Positions 1 through 5,423 of a stretch of 5,423 nucleotides of DNA are shown piece after piece (position 1 is the first letter of the stretch; the number at the start of each line of letters is the position of its first letter). Source of the stretch: Alphaproteobacteria bacterium. GTDB lineage: Bacteria > Pseudomonadota > Alphaproteobacteria > SP197. The DNA lies in assembly GCA_022822575.1 (NCBI GenBank), contig JAJEBJ010000401.1:1-5423 (forward strand), read 5' to 3'. The translations under genes and the position numbers were made by a program. The notes under the pieces were generated by a model. The model ran no database searches. It worked only from the letters and a program-made list of their open reading frames with translations, and was not told where the DNA came from.

Positions 1-686
1 CGAGCCGGGGACCGGAAGGGTTGCCGTGTCGTCGCACGGTGGTCACTGTGCTTTCGTCGAGCCGGACGTCGCACGTGGCAAGAGGCTCCGGTATTGTCCA
101 CATCGTTGTTGTCGTCATCGCACTTGTGACCGGAATCCTCTTGGTGCAGTGCCCGGAACGGGACACAGACTGGCTTCAATGGACGCCCAAGTCACCGGGC
201 TGTTCACGGAAGACTCGGACAATTCGGTTTCCCTTGAACGCAGGACATTGAGGGAAGGTTACCCGTTGCTGCGGGGTGACCCCCACTTGCCCTGGAATCC
301 GGGGGAACTTCCTTTCATTGGTCTTCCGGTCAATGTTCCACAATTTGCGCAGTGATGCCACACACGTGACAGCCGTCCCCTCCCCAGCCATCTTCGGATT
401 TCCGTCCCGCGGACCCTCTGGTGAACATGCTGTTCCTTGCCTGCGTCGGTAAAGACCTGTCAATCGACCGACTGGCCAAACCGAAGAACACACTATCGAC
501 CATGATGGCGCATGGAACAGGCCCGGTCGGCTGTCGTCGTGTTCCTTCTGCCACCACGGTCGGGCGACCCGCAGATTGTTCCCGTTCTTTACCATCATGT
601 CCCCCACCGTCGAACATGGTATCTGCGCCCGTCCTCCCCGGATGCAGGGTCATGCGACCATGTCGCCCGCATGAACGGCACCGTGA

Positions 687-703
687 CCGGATTGCAATTC
701 CGG
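687..703. promoter_or_regulatory. Near-perfect palindrome, possible operator
   Basis: CCGG (687-690) and CCGG (700-703) flank ATTGCAAT (691-698), itself a perfect palindrome, with one extra T (699) before the right arm. The element lies about 165 bases upstream of the aminotransferase start. Symmetry of this kind is typical of binding sites for dimeric regulators, but no regulator gene is in the window and I do not recognise a named consensus. A partly similar sequence, CGGACAATTGCA, follows at 741-752. Short palindromes also arise by chance. Confidence 0.2.
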
Positions 704-840
704 CGAACGCGCTTTCCAGACATGCCACGCCTGACCGTTCCGGACAATTGCACCCTCGGCGGGTTCGTTGTCGGGAGAACAACGAGACCGACACCGTGGT
801 TCCCCTGAACCTGCGTATGGTAGAACGATCTTCTGACACA

Positions 841-857
841 CCGGGGCCCCCGGAGAG
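841..857 (+). promoter_or_regulatory. Ribosome binding site joined to a GC palindrome
   Basis: GGAGAG at 852-857 is a good Shine-Dalgarno sequence, 8 nt before the ATG at 866, and supports that start for the aminotransferase. It overlaps the right arm of a perfect 6-bp inverted repeat, CCGGGG (841-846) and CCCCGG (848-853), separated by one base. In RNA this could fold as a 5-bp all-GC stem with a 3-nt loop, so the first two G of the ribosome binding site may be partly hidden. Whether this affects translation is inference. Confidence 0.55.
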
Positions 858-865
858 CAAACACC

Positions 866-2200
866 ATGGAAGACCGTCTCACGCAGTCACTTCAGGACCT
901 CGACCGGCATCACCACCTGCATCCCTTTACCGATGCCCGCGTCGTCAATGACGCTGGTGTGCGCGTCATCACCGGAGCCGAGGGAGTCTACCTGACCACC
1001 TCGCGCGGTCACCGCGTTCTCGATGGCATGGCGGGCCTTTGGTGCGTGAACGTCGGCTACGGACGTCGTGAACTTGCCCGGGCGGCCCATGACCAACTCC
1101 TCTCGCTACCCTACTACAACACCTTCTTCCAGACTTCGACGGTTCCCACCACCCGCCTCGCAGGACGTCTCGCGGAGGTTGCGCCGGACGGCTTCAACCA
1201 CGTCTTCTTCGCCAATTCCGGATCGGAAGCAAACGATACGGCGGCAAAGATGGTGCGCTGGTACTGGAACACCAGGGGACAGCCATCCCGCAAGACCATC
1301 ATTTCCCGCCGCCATGCCTACCATGGTGTCACCATGGCCGCGGCGAGCATGTGCGGGCTCGAGGAGATGCACCCCCAGTTCGACCTGCCTCTTCCCGGAT
1401 TCCTCCACGCGGAATGTCCATACTGGTTTCGCTACGGACGCGGGATGGATCCTGAGGAGTTTGGCATTGCCGCAGCGCGCTCCGTCGAACGACTGATCAT
1501 CGAAAGCGGTCCGGAAACCATTGGCGCGTTCATCGGCGAACCGGTCATGGGTGCGGGCGGGGTCATCGTGCCTCCGGCGAGCTATTGGCCGGAGATCATG
1601 AGAATCTGCCGTGAACACGGCATCCTCGTCATAGCCGATGAAGTTATCTGCGGGTTTGGCCGGACCGGCGAATGGTTCGGCAGCAACACCTTCGGCATCG
1701 AACCCGACATCATGACCGTCGCCAAGGGACTTTCGTCAGGCTATCAGCCCATCAGCGGAATCCTCGTGCACGACCGGATAGCCGGCGTGATGGTCGAAGA
1801 GGGCGGGGAGTTCCAACATGGATTCACGTGGTCGGGCCATCCCGTTGCCGCCGCCGTGGCGCTCGAGAACATCAGCATCCTGCAGCGTGAGTCCGTCATC
1901 GAAACCTGCCGGGCCGTGACCGCTCCCCACATGCAGCAACGCCTGCGGGATCTTGCCGATCATCCTCTCGTCGGCGAGGTGCGCGGAGTGGGCATGATGG
2001 CGGCGGTGGAACTCGCAGGCGAAAGGGGCACCGCTACCAGGGTTCGCGAAGAGGCATGGAATCGCGGCCTTCTCGTTCGCGCTACCGGAGAATCCCTCAT
2101 CCTGTCGCCACCCCTCGTCATCACGGCTGACGAGGTCGACACCTTGGCAGACACGCTTCATGCGGCACTCGCCGCCGTCGGATCGCAGTTCGCAGCATGA
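866..2200 (+). CDS. Class III PLP aminotransferase, SpuC-like (putrescine/omega-amine:pyruvate)
   Basis: A 444-residue cytosolic enzyme predicted to transfer the amino group of an omega-amine or polyamine to pyruvate (or another keto acid) using pyridoxal phosphate. It is the fold-type I, class III family. Visible landmarks: GLWCVNVGYG (57-66) lining the active-site entrance; NSGSEANDT (117-125), where G119-S120 should bind the cofactor phosphate; Y152 in AYHG, which stacks on the PLP ring; E225-P226; D258 in IADEV, which holds the pyridine nitrogen; K287 in VAKGLSSGY, the Schiff-base lysine; T321 in GFTWSGH, a phosphate contact from the partner subunit; and R405 in VRATGE, at the place of the mobile substrate-carboxylate arginine of omega-transaminases. 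From memory, long stretches resemble Pseudomonas SpuC and Chromobacterium omega-transaminase, but the protein is about 10-15 residues shorter, mainly through a deletion near 385-395. ISRRHAYHG replaces the usual IGRWNGYHG, so the exact substrate is open. The start is supported by GGAGAG 8 nt upstream. The family call is secure; the substrate is inferred. Confidence 0.95.
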   Translation: MEDRLTQSLQDLDRHHHLHPFTDARVVNDAGVRVITGAEGVYLTTSRGHRVLDGMAGLWCVNVGYGRRELARAAHDQLLSLPYYNTFFQTSTVPTTRLAGRLAEVAPDGFNHVFFANSGSEANDTAAKMVRWYWNTRGQPSRKTIISRRHAYHGVTMAAASMCGLEEMHPQFDLPLPGFLHAECPYWFRYGRGMDPEEFGIAAARSVERLIIESGPETIGAFIGEPVMGAGGVIVPPASYWPEIMRICREHGILVIADEVICGFGRTGEWFGSNTFGIEPDIMTVAKGLSSGYQPISGILVHDRIAGVMVEEGGEFQHGFTWSGHPVAAAVALENISILQRESVIETCRAVTAPHMQQRLRDLADHPLVGEVRGVGMMAAVELAGERGTATRVREEAWNRGLLVRATGESLILSPPLVITADEVDTLADTLHAALAAVGSQFAA

Positions 2201-2211
2201 GAATCTGACCC

Positions 2212-2757
2212 ATGATCGGACGTTTTGCGGCAAGGCTGGGACACCGCCTCCCGGGACAAATGGTCGCCGGAACGATCCTCACAATCGTGGGGGCCTGGTT
2301 CTTCTTCGAACCGCTGCGTCACGACTACCCCAAGACCGAAGACCTGGTCGCAGTCGAGGCGGGTGTCATGGAAGCTGTCGAGATCCGCAAGCGACGCGGC
2401 GCCGTCATCCGGTTCCTCGTTCCTGATCCCGTCGAACTGCAGGCAGTTCTCGCGGGAGACGGGAGAATCGTGCGCTATCGCAATGACCTTCCGCACTACC
2501 AGAAGTTCAAGGAAGCGCTGAAATCAGGAACCCACGTCTTTCACTTGTGGATCGATGCTGCCGATCCCGACGATGCCACGCTGGTCTGGCAGCTCGACAG
2601 CGGGGGAACGACTCTGGTCTCGGTCGATGACACCATCCAGGCGCTCAGTGACGTCCGCGCACAGCAAATGTGGCTGCCTGGCGCCATCGCGATCTTCGGT
2701 CTCGCCATCATCACGCTGTCCCTGTGGCGCCACCCGCCAAAGAGGTCTTCGGCCTGA
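2212..2757 (+). CDS. Uncharacterised protein with two membrane helices
   Basis: A 181-residue protein that I do not recognise with certainty. A short basic N-terminus (R4, R9, R12) precedes a hydrophobic helix at about 16-34. A soluble domain of roughly 115 residues follows, predicted rich in beta strands (for example AVIRFLVP at 64-71 and TLVWQLD at 123-129). A second helix at about 154-172 leads to a basic tail (RHPPKRSSA). By the positive-inside rule both ends would be cytoplasmic and the middle domain outside the cytoplasmic membrane. This helix-domain-helix layout recalls DUF3592-like proteins, but that match is by shape and needs a profile search. It starts 11 nt after the aminotransferase stop, with a weak GAGA (2199-2202) as ribosome binding site, so it is probably co-transcribed and perhaps translationally coupled. 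There are no catalytic motifs, Cys pairs or lipobox. That it is a real gene is well supported by tight spacing and normal composition; its role is unknown. Confidence 0.85.
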   Translation: MIGRFAARLGHRLPGQMVAGTILTIVGAWFFFEPLRHDYPKTEDLVAVEAGVMEAVEIRKRRGAVIRFLVPDPVELQAVLAGDGRIVRYRNDLPHYQKFKEALKSGTHVFHLWIDAADPDDATLVWQLDSGGTTLVSVDDTIQALSDVRAQQMWLPGAIAIFGLAIITLSLWRHPPKRSSA

Positions 2758-2801
2758 TTCGTCCCGGCAGGTCCCGGGCGTATCAGCCCGGTTCGATCAG
2801 G
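2753..2801. terminator. Nested hairpin between convergent genes, possible terminator
   Basis: CCTGAT (2753-2758, overlapping the stop codon of the membrane-protein gene) is complementary to ATCAGG (2796-2801). Between them CCGGGC (2774-2779) pairs with GCCCGG (2786-2791) around a 6-nt loop. The structure sits where rightward and leftward transcription meet, so it could help end transcription or protect mRNA 3' ends. No run of T follows on either strand, so it is not a classic intrinsic terminator; Rho-dependent ending is equally possible. A second short inverted repeat, GGTTC/GAACC, is at 2804-2815. Confidence 0.3.
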
Positions 2802-2870
2802 ACGGTTCGGGAACCTCCAGGCGCGCCGCCTTCTCGACAAGGACCTAAAGCGACATGTCCCGCAGGCACG

Positions 2871-2896
2871 CGGCCTCTCCGGTGCATCTCAGGCCG
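2871..2896 (-). terminator. Inverted repeat across the murJ stop codon
   Basis: CGGCCT (2871-2876) and AGGCCG (2891-2896) form a perfect 6-bp inverted repeat with a 14-nt loop that spans the TGA of murJ. It would fold in the 3' end of the murJ transcript. No T-tract follows it in the leftward direction, so a role in ending transcription is only a possibility. Confidence 0.2.
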
Positions 2897-4442
2897 GATT
2901 TCGCTTCATCATGGCGCGCAGGTCGCTGAGGGCCCAGGCGCCAAGGTGGCGGGCCGTGACGGCGTAGGTAACGAAGCCAAGCGTCACGAGAATCGCAAGG
3001 TAGGCGGCGAGAGGGCCGCTGTCTGCGGACCACCACTCGTCGCGCGTGGCGTGTGCGGCTGCGAGGGTCGTTGCCATCACAGCCGTGGCCGCAAGCATTC
3101 GGGGAAGACGCCGCCTGAGGCGCCTGTCTGCGGTGAAATGGCCCCGGCGGACCAGGACCACATAGAGGATGATCGCGTTGATCCATGCCGCCGTGGCAGT
3201 CGCAAGGGCAATGCCGACATGGCCCAAGGACCAGACGAGGGCGGCCATGACGGCGAGGTTGCTCATCAAGCCGATCACGGCGATCTTCAGCACAGTCCCA
3301 GGGTCCTTGCGGGCAAAGAAGGCAGGCGCCAGAACCTTGACCAGCACATAGGCCGGCAACCCCGCGGCAAAGGCCCTGAGAGCGGCGGCGCTCGCCTCGC
3401 TGTCGGCGGCATTGAAGGCGCCGCGCTCAAAGAGCGTGGCAATCACCGGATGCGCAATGACTACCAGGGCTGCAGCAGCAGGCAGACACAGGATCATGAC
3501 AAGTTCGATGGCGCGACTCTGGCTCTCATTGGCGCCCGCCTCGTCACGGGCCTCGATCTGCCGGGAGAGCAGGGGAAGAAGTGCGCTGCCGACAGCAATG
3601 CCGACAATGCCCAGCGGCAACTGATTGACCCGGTCGGCGTAGTAGAGCCACGAAATGGCACCGGTGGTCAGGAACGAGGCAACCCACAGATCGATGAGAA
3701 GGTTGATCTGCACCACGCCGGAGCCAAGGGCCGCTGGGACGAAACGCCGGAGGAGTTCCCTTACATCTGCAGTCAGGCGCGGCAGAAGGAGGCGCGGCAC
3801 CATGCCGGCGCGCCTGACTGCATGGAGGACAAGCGCCAACTGCAGAATTCCACCAAACGTCACACCCCACGAGACGGCCTTCCCCGCATGCACATCATCG
3901 AGCACATGAATCAGGAGCGCAGCGCCGATGAGGCTCAGATTGAGCAGGATGGGAGCAGCGGCATAGGCGGCAAAGCGCCCGGTCGAGTTGAGCATGCCGC
4001 CGAAGAGCGCCACCAGTGAGATGAGAAGAATGTAGGGAAAGGTGATGCGGGTGAGATCGACGGCCAGGTCGAATTTTCGGGGCTCGTCGACGAACCCGGG
4101 CGCCAGGACCGTGACCACCCACGGCATCGCCACCTCGAAGACCGCGACCAGCACGGCGAGAACCACGGCGAGAACCGCCAGGACCTCATCGGCCAGACGC
4201 CTTGCTGCCGCTTCGCCCTCGCCCTCCAGGCTGCGGGCAAAGAGAGGAATGAACACGGTGTTGAAGGCGCCCTCCGCCAGAAGGCGGCGGAAGAAATTCG
4301 GCAGCTTGAAGGCGACAAGGAAGGCATCCGCCACCCAGCCCGTCCCCAGCGCTGCGGCAAACAGCACGTCCCGCACGAATCCGAGAACCCTGCTCGCGGC
4401 TGTCAGTCCGCTGACCGTCAGGAAAGCCCTGGTGAGGTTCAT
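2889..4442 (-). CDS. Lipid II flippase MurJ (MviN family)
   Basis: A 517-residue inner-membrane protein of the MOP superfamily that moves the peptidoglycan precursor lipid II from the inner to the outer face of the cytoplasmic membrane. The charged residues known to be essential in E. coli MurJ are all present, the N-terminal ones at identical numbers: R18 and R24 (SRVLGFVRD, 17-25), D39 (VADAF), R52 (FRRLLAEGAF, 51-60) and R271 (YYADRVNQLP, 267-276, equivalent to E. coli R270). GGMLNSTGRF (148-157) and ARKDPGT (377-383) are also family hallmarks. Hydrophobic segments fit about 14 membrane helices, and the length is normal. The start is well fixed: an in-frame TGA lies at 4476-4478, with no other start codon between it and the ATG at 4440-4442. 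It lies 134 nt downstream of the permease gene on the same strand, so it may be read through from that operon or have its own promoter in the gap. In many alphaproteobacteria murJ neighbours glnD and trpS, which are absent here. Confidence 0.97.
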   Translation of the reverse strand: MNLTRAFLTVSGLTAASRVLGFVRDVLFAAALGTGWVADAFLVAFKLPNFFRRLLAEGAFNTVFIPLFARSLEGEGEAAARRLADEVLAVLAVVLAVLVAVFEVAMPWVVTVLAPGFVDEPRKFDLAVDLTRITFPYILLISLVALFGGMLNSTGRFAAYAAAPILLNLSLIGAALLIHVLDDVHAGKAVSWGVTFGGILQLALVLHAVRRAGMVPRLLLPRLTADVRELLRRFVPAALGSGVVQINLLIDLWVASFLTTGAISWLYYADRVNQLPLGIVGIAVGSALLPLLSRQIEARDEAGANESQSRAIELVMILCLPAAAALVVIAHPVIATLFERGAFNAADSEASAAALRAFAAGLPAYVLVKVLAPAFFARKDPGTVLKIAVIGLMSNLAVMAALVWSLGHVGIALATATAAWINAIILYVVLVRRGHFTADRRLRRRLPRMLAATAVMATTLAAAHATRDEWWSADSGPLAAYLAILVTLGFVTYAVTARHLGAWALSDLRAMMKRNPA

Positions 4443-4451
4443 CCCCCTCTC
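4443..4451 (-). promoter_or_regulatory. Unusually close ribosome binding site of murJ
   Basis: Read on the minus strand this is GAGAGGGGG, directly abutting the ATG. The best Shine-Dalgarno core, GAGAGG (4451 to 4446), leaves only 3 nt to the start codon, closer than the usual 5-9. Since no alternative in-frame start exists upstream and the N-terminus matches MurJ, the start is right and the spacing is genuinely short. Confidence 0.5.
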
Positions 4452-4576
4452 ACAGCGTCGCCGACAAGCCCTTGATCACGCTCCACTCCACCAACGGAAC
4501 GCTCATTTGTGGGCGACAATGCTCAGGAAAGATGGCGAACCGGTGTCCTGCCCGTCCGCGACCGGGAAATCGGCCG
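4452..4576 (-). other. Gap between permease gene and murJ
   Basis: This stretch lies between the permease stop codon and the ribosome binding site of murJ. It holds no gene I can support. I see no clear -35/-10 pair and no hairpin with a T-tract, so the sequence does not settle whether murJ has its own promoter. Confidence 0.5.
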
Positions 4577-5404
4577 TCAGGGCGTGATTCCGCGCAGCCG
4601 TTCACTGCGGCGGCGCAGGAGTTCCATCACGATCATCAACAAGACCGATGTCATGATGAGCATGGTGGCGACCGCCATGATGGTCGGTGAGAGCAGTTCG
4701 CGGATGCCCGACCACATGCGCCTCGGGAGCGTGTGCTCTTCTGTACTGGCAAGGAAAATCGCGATGACCAGTTCATCCCAGGACGTGATGAAGGCGAAGA
4801 GTGCGCCGGCCACCACCCCGGGGAGGATGAGAGGCAGCGTGATACGGAAGAAGACGCGCATGGGGTCACCCCCGAGACTCGCGCCGGCCCGGATGAGATT
4901 GTAATCGAAGCCCGCCAGGGTAGCCGAAACGGTGATCACCACGAATGGCACACCGATCGTTGCGTGGGCGAACACAAGCCCGGCAAGCGTGCCGGTCAGT
5001 CCGAGCTTGGCATAGAAATAGAACATGCCGGCCGCGGTGATGACGATCGGCACGACGATGGGGGAGATGAGGACCGCGAGGATCGTGGTTTTCCCCGGAT
5101 ACTCGGCGCGATTGAGACCCAATGCCGCCAGGGTTCCCAGCACCGTCGCCACCAGGGTCGCGAAGATGCCGACGATGATGCTGTTCTGGAGGCCCAGCAA
5201 CCATTGCGGACTGGTGAAGAACTCTTCGTACCAGCGCAGCGAGTAACCTGGCATGGGGTATGTAAAGTAGGGCTCGGAATTGAAGCTGAGCGGGATGATC
5301 ACGATGATCGGTATGAACAGGAAGGCGAAGACCAGGCCGCAGATCACGCGAAAGGTGACATACCAAATTCTGTCAAGTGGCGTGGCGTAGGACGGCATGG
5401 CCAT
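4577..5404 (-). CDS. ABC transporter inner-membrane permease, PotC/PotI type
   Basis: A 275-residue membrane subunit of a binding-protein-dependent ABC importer, of the spermidine/putrescine permease II class (PotC, PotI, YdcV relatives). About six membrane helices are visible, near 16-40, 73-97, 107-130, 139-162, 194-216 and 240-264. The cytoplasmic EAA loop that docks on the ATPase is clear at about 172-194: AGASLGG, then a conserved spacing to ITLPLILPG (188-196). FNSEPYFTYPMPGYSLRWYEEF (41-62) after helix 1 and SWDELVIAIFL (208-218) are typical of this class. Polyamine is the commonest substrate, but related permeases carry other small organic solutes, so it is not proven. An AAGGTGA ribosome binding site (5412-5418) lies 7 nt from the ATG at 5404, favouring this start over Met3. 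The last bases of the window, read leftward, can encode LKVN followed by TGA (5407-5409), which would suit the end of an overlapping-spaced partner permease (PotB type). ATPase and binding-protein genes should lie beyond the right edge. Confidence 0.92.
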   Translation of the reverse strand: MAMPSYATPLDRIWYVTFRVICGLVFAFLFIPIIVIIPLSFNSEPYFTYPMPGYSLRWYEEFFTSPQWLLGLQNSIIVGIFATLVATVLGTLAALGLNRAEYPGKTTILAVLISPIVVPIVITAAGMFYFYAKLGLTGTLAGLVFAHATIGVPFVVITVSATLAGFDYNLIRAGASLGGDPMRVFFRITLPLILPGVVAGALFAFITSWDELVIAIFLASTEEHTLPRRMWSGIRELLSPTIMAVATMLIMTSVLLMIVMELLRRRSERLRGITP

Positions 5405-5411
5405 GGTCAGT

Positions 5412-5418
5412 TCACCTT
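5412..5418 (-). promoter_or_regulatory. Ribosome binding site of the permease gene
   Basis: AAGGTGA on the minus strand, 7 nt before the ATG at 5404, is close to the ideal Shine-Dalgarno sequence. It decides between Met1 (5404) and Met3 (5398) in favour of Met1. It appears to lie inside the 3' end of the preceding gene, which fits a tight transporter operon. Confidence 0.65.
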
Positions 5419-5423
5419 GAGCC

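Larger units (their letters stand above)
1..865. other. Long region without a supportable gene
   Basis: I see no convincing gene here. Several open frames of 60-176 codons exist on both strands, but their products are rich in Arg, Cys, His, Pro and Ser, match no family I know and overlap one another, as expected for chance frames in GC-rich DNA. One plus-strand frame is open from the left edge (base 2) to a TGA at 353-355. Its last 60 or so codons read somewhat more protein-like, so it could be the tail of an upstream gene, but its first half (Cys/His/Arg-rich) does not look coding. The region contains short inverted repeats (for example 651-673, 687-703, 841-853) and no T-tract terminator, tRNA or direct-repeat array. 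It probably includes the promoter and control region of the aminotransferase gene; I could not pick out a convincing sigma-70 type promoter. It could also be a decayed gene or contain a non-coding RNA. Confidence 0.6.

Noticed and set aside
21..251. 76-codon frame with a hydrophobic stretch, possible small membrane protein
   Set aside because: It needs a TTG start with GGAAGGG directly touching it, and the hydrophobic run comes from a low-complexity GTTGTTGTCGTC-like stretch. The Cys that follows is preceded by Gln, so it is not a lipobox.
431..547. TGTTCCTT repeated at 431-438 and 540-547
   Set aside because: Only two copies of an 8-mer, unevenly placed, with no regular spacing as in a CRISPR or iteron array.
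176..607. 143-codon minus-strand frame
   Set aside because: No recognisable motif, balanced domain or ribosome binding site. It could be a lone hypothetical gene, but the evidence is too thin to list it.
748..753. TTGCAC as a possible -35 box
   Set aside because: The sequence at the expected -10 distance (TCGGGA) does not resemble a -10 element.
816..821. TATGGT as a possible -10 box for the aminotransferase gene
   Set aside because: No matching -35 box at 16-18 bases upstream; isolated hexamers like this are frequent.
330..860. 176-codon minus-strand frame
   Set aside because: Composition is Arg/Gly/Cys-rich and resembles no family; it overlaps equally poor frames on the other strand, so there is no reason to prefer it.
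421..951. 176-codon plus-strand frame running into the aminotransferase gene
   Set aside because: It overlaps the confident aminotransferase start in another frame, has no good ribosome binding site and is Arg/Pro/Ser-rich without recognisable motifs.
2670..4019. 449-codon open frame on the plus strand opposite murJ
   Set aside because: Long antisense frames are common opposite GC-rich genes. Its product is Gly/Arg/His/Gln-rich, lacks any family motif and overlaps both murJ and the membrane-protein gene, which are convincing.
1..5423. CRISPR array, tRNA or rRNA gene, insertion sequence, defence or toxin-antitoxin system
   Set aside because: I looked for regular repeats, cloverleaf patterns, transposase-like frames with terminal repeats and small paired genes and found none.

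Overview
This GC-rich window holds four confident protein genes in two convergent pairs, plus an unusually long stretch at the left edge with no recognisable gene. High GC, strong GC preference at third codon positions, TGA stops and the gene families present suggest a proteobacterium, most likely an alphaproteobacterium. That is an inference from gene content, because no rRNA or other phylogenetic marker is present.

Layout. Positions 1-865 show no gene I can support, only small inverted repeats, some of which could be regulatory. The rightward pair follows. At 866-2200 is a class III PLP-dependent aminotransferase of the putrescine/omega-amine:pyruvate (SpuC-like) type. At 2212-2757, only 11 nt further on, is a small protein of unknown function with two predicted membrane helices. 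A short convergent gap (2758-2888) contains hairpin-forming sequence. The leftward pair occupies the rest. At 2889-4442 is MurJ, the lipid II flippase of peptidoglycan synthesis. At 4577-5404 is an inner-membrane ABC transporter permease of the PotC/PotI type, which is probably the end of a transporter operon continuing past the right edge.

How they may work together. The aminotransferase and the permease both belong to families that often handle polyamines: the transporter would bring in putrescine or spermidine-like amines, and the aminotransferase would start their breakdown by moving an amino group to pyruvate. They lie on opposite strands with murJ between them, so a shared pathway is plausible but not shown. 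MurJ is a housekeeping enzyme with all its known key charged residues intact, and its position beside an uptake operon is unusual. I found no CRISPR array, mobile element, tRNA, rRNA, toxin-antitoxin pair or defence system. The least explained items are the coupled two-helix membrane protein and the 865-bp region upstream of the aminotransferase.
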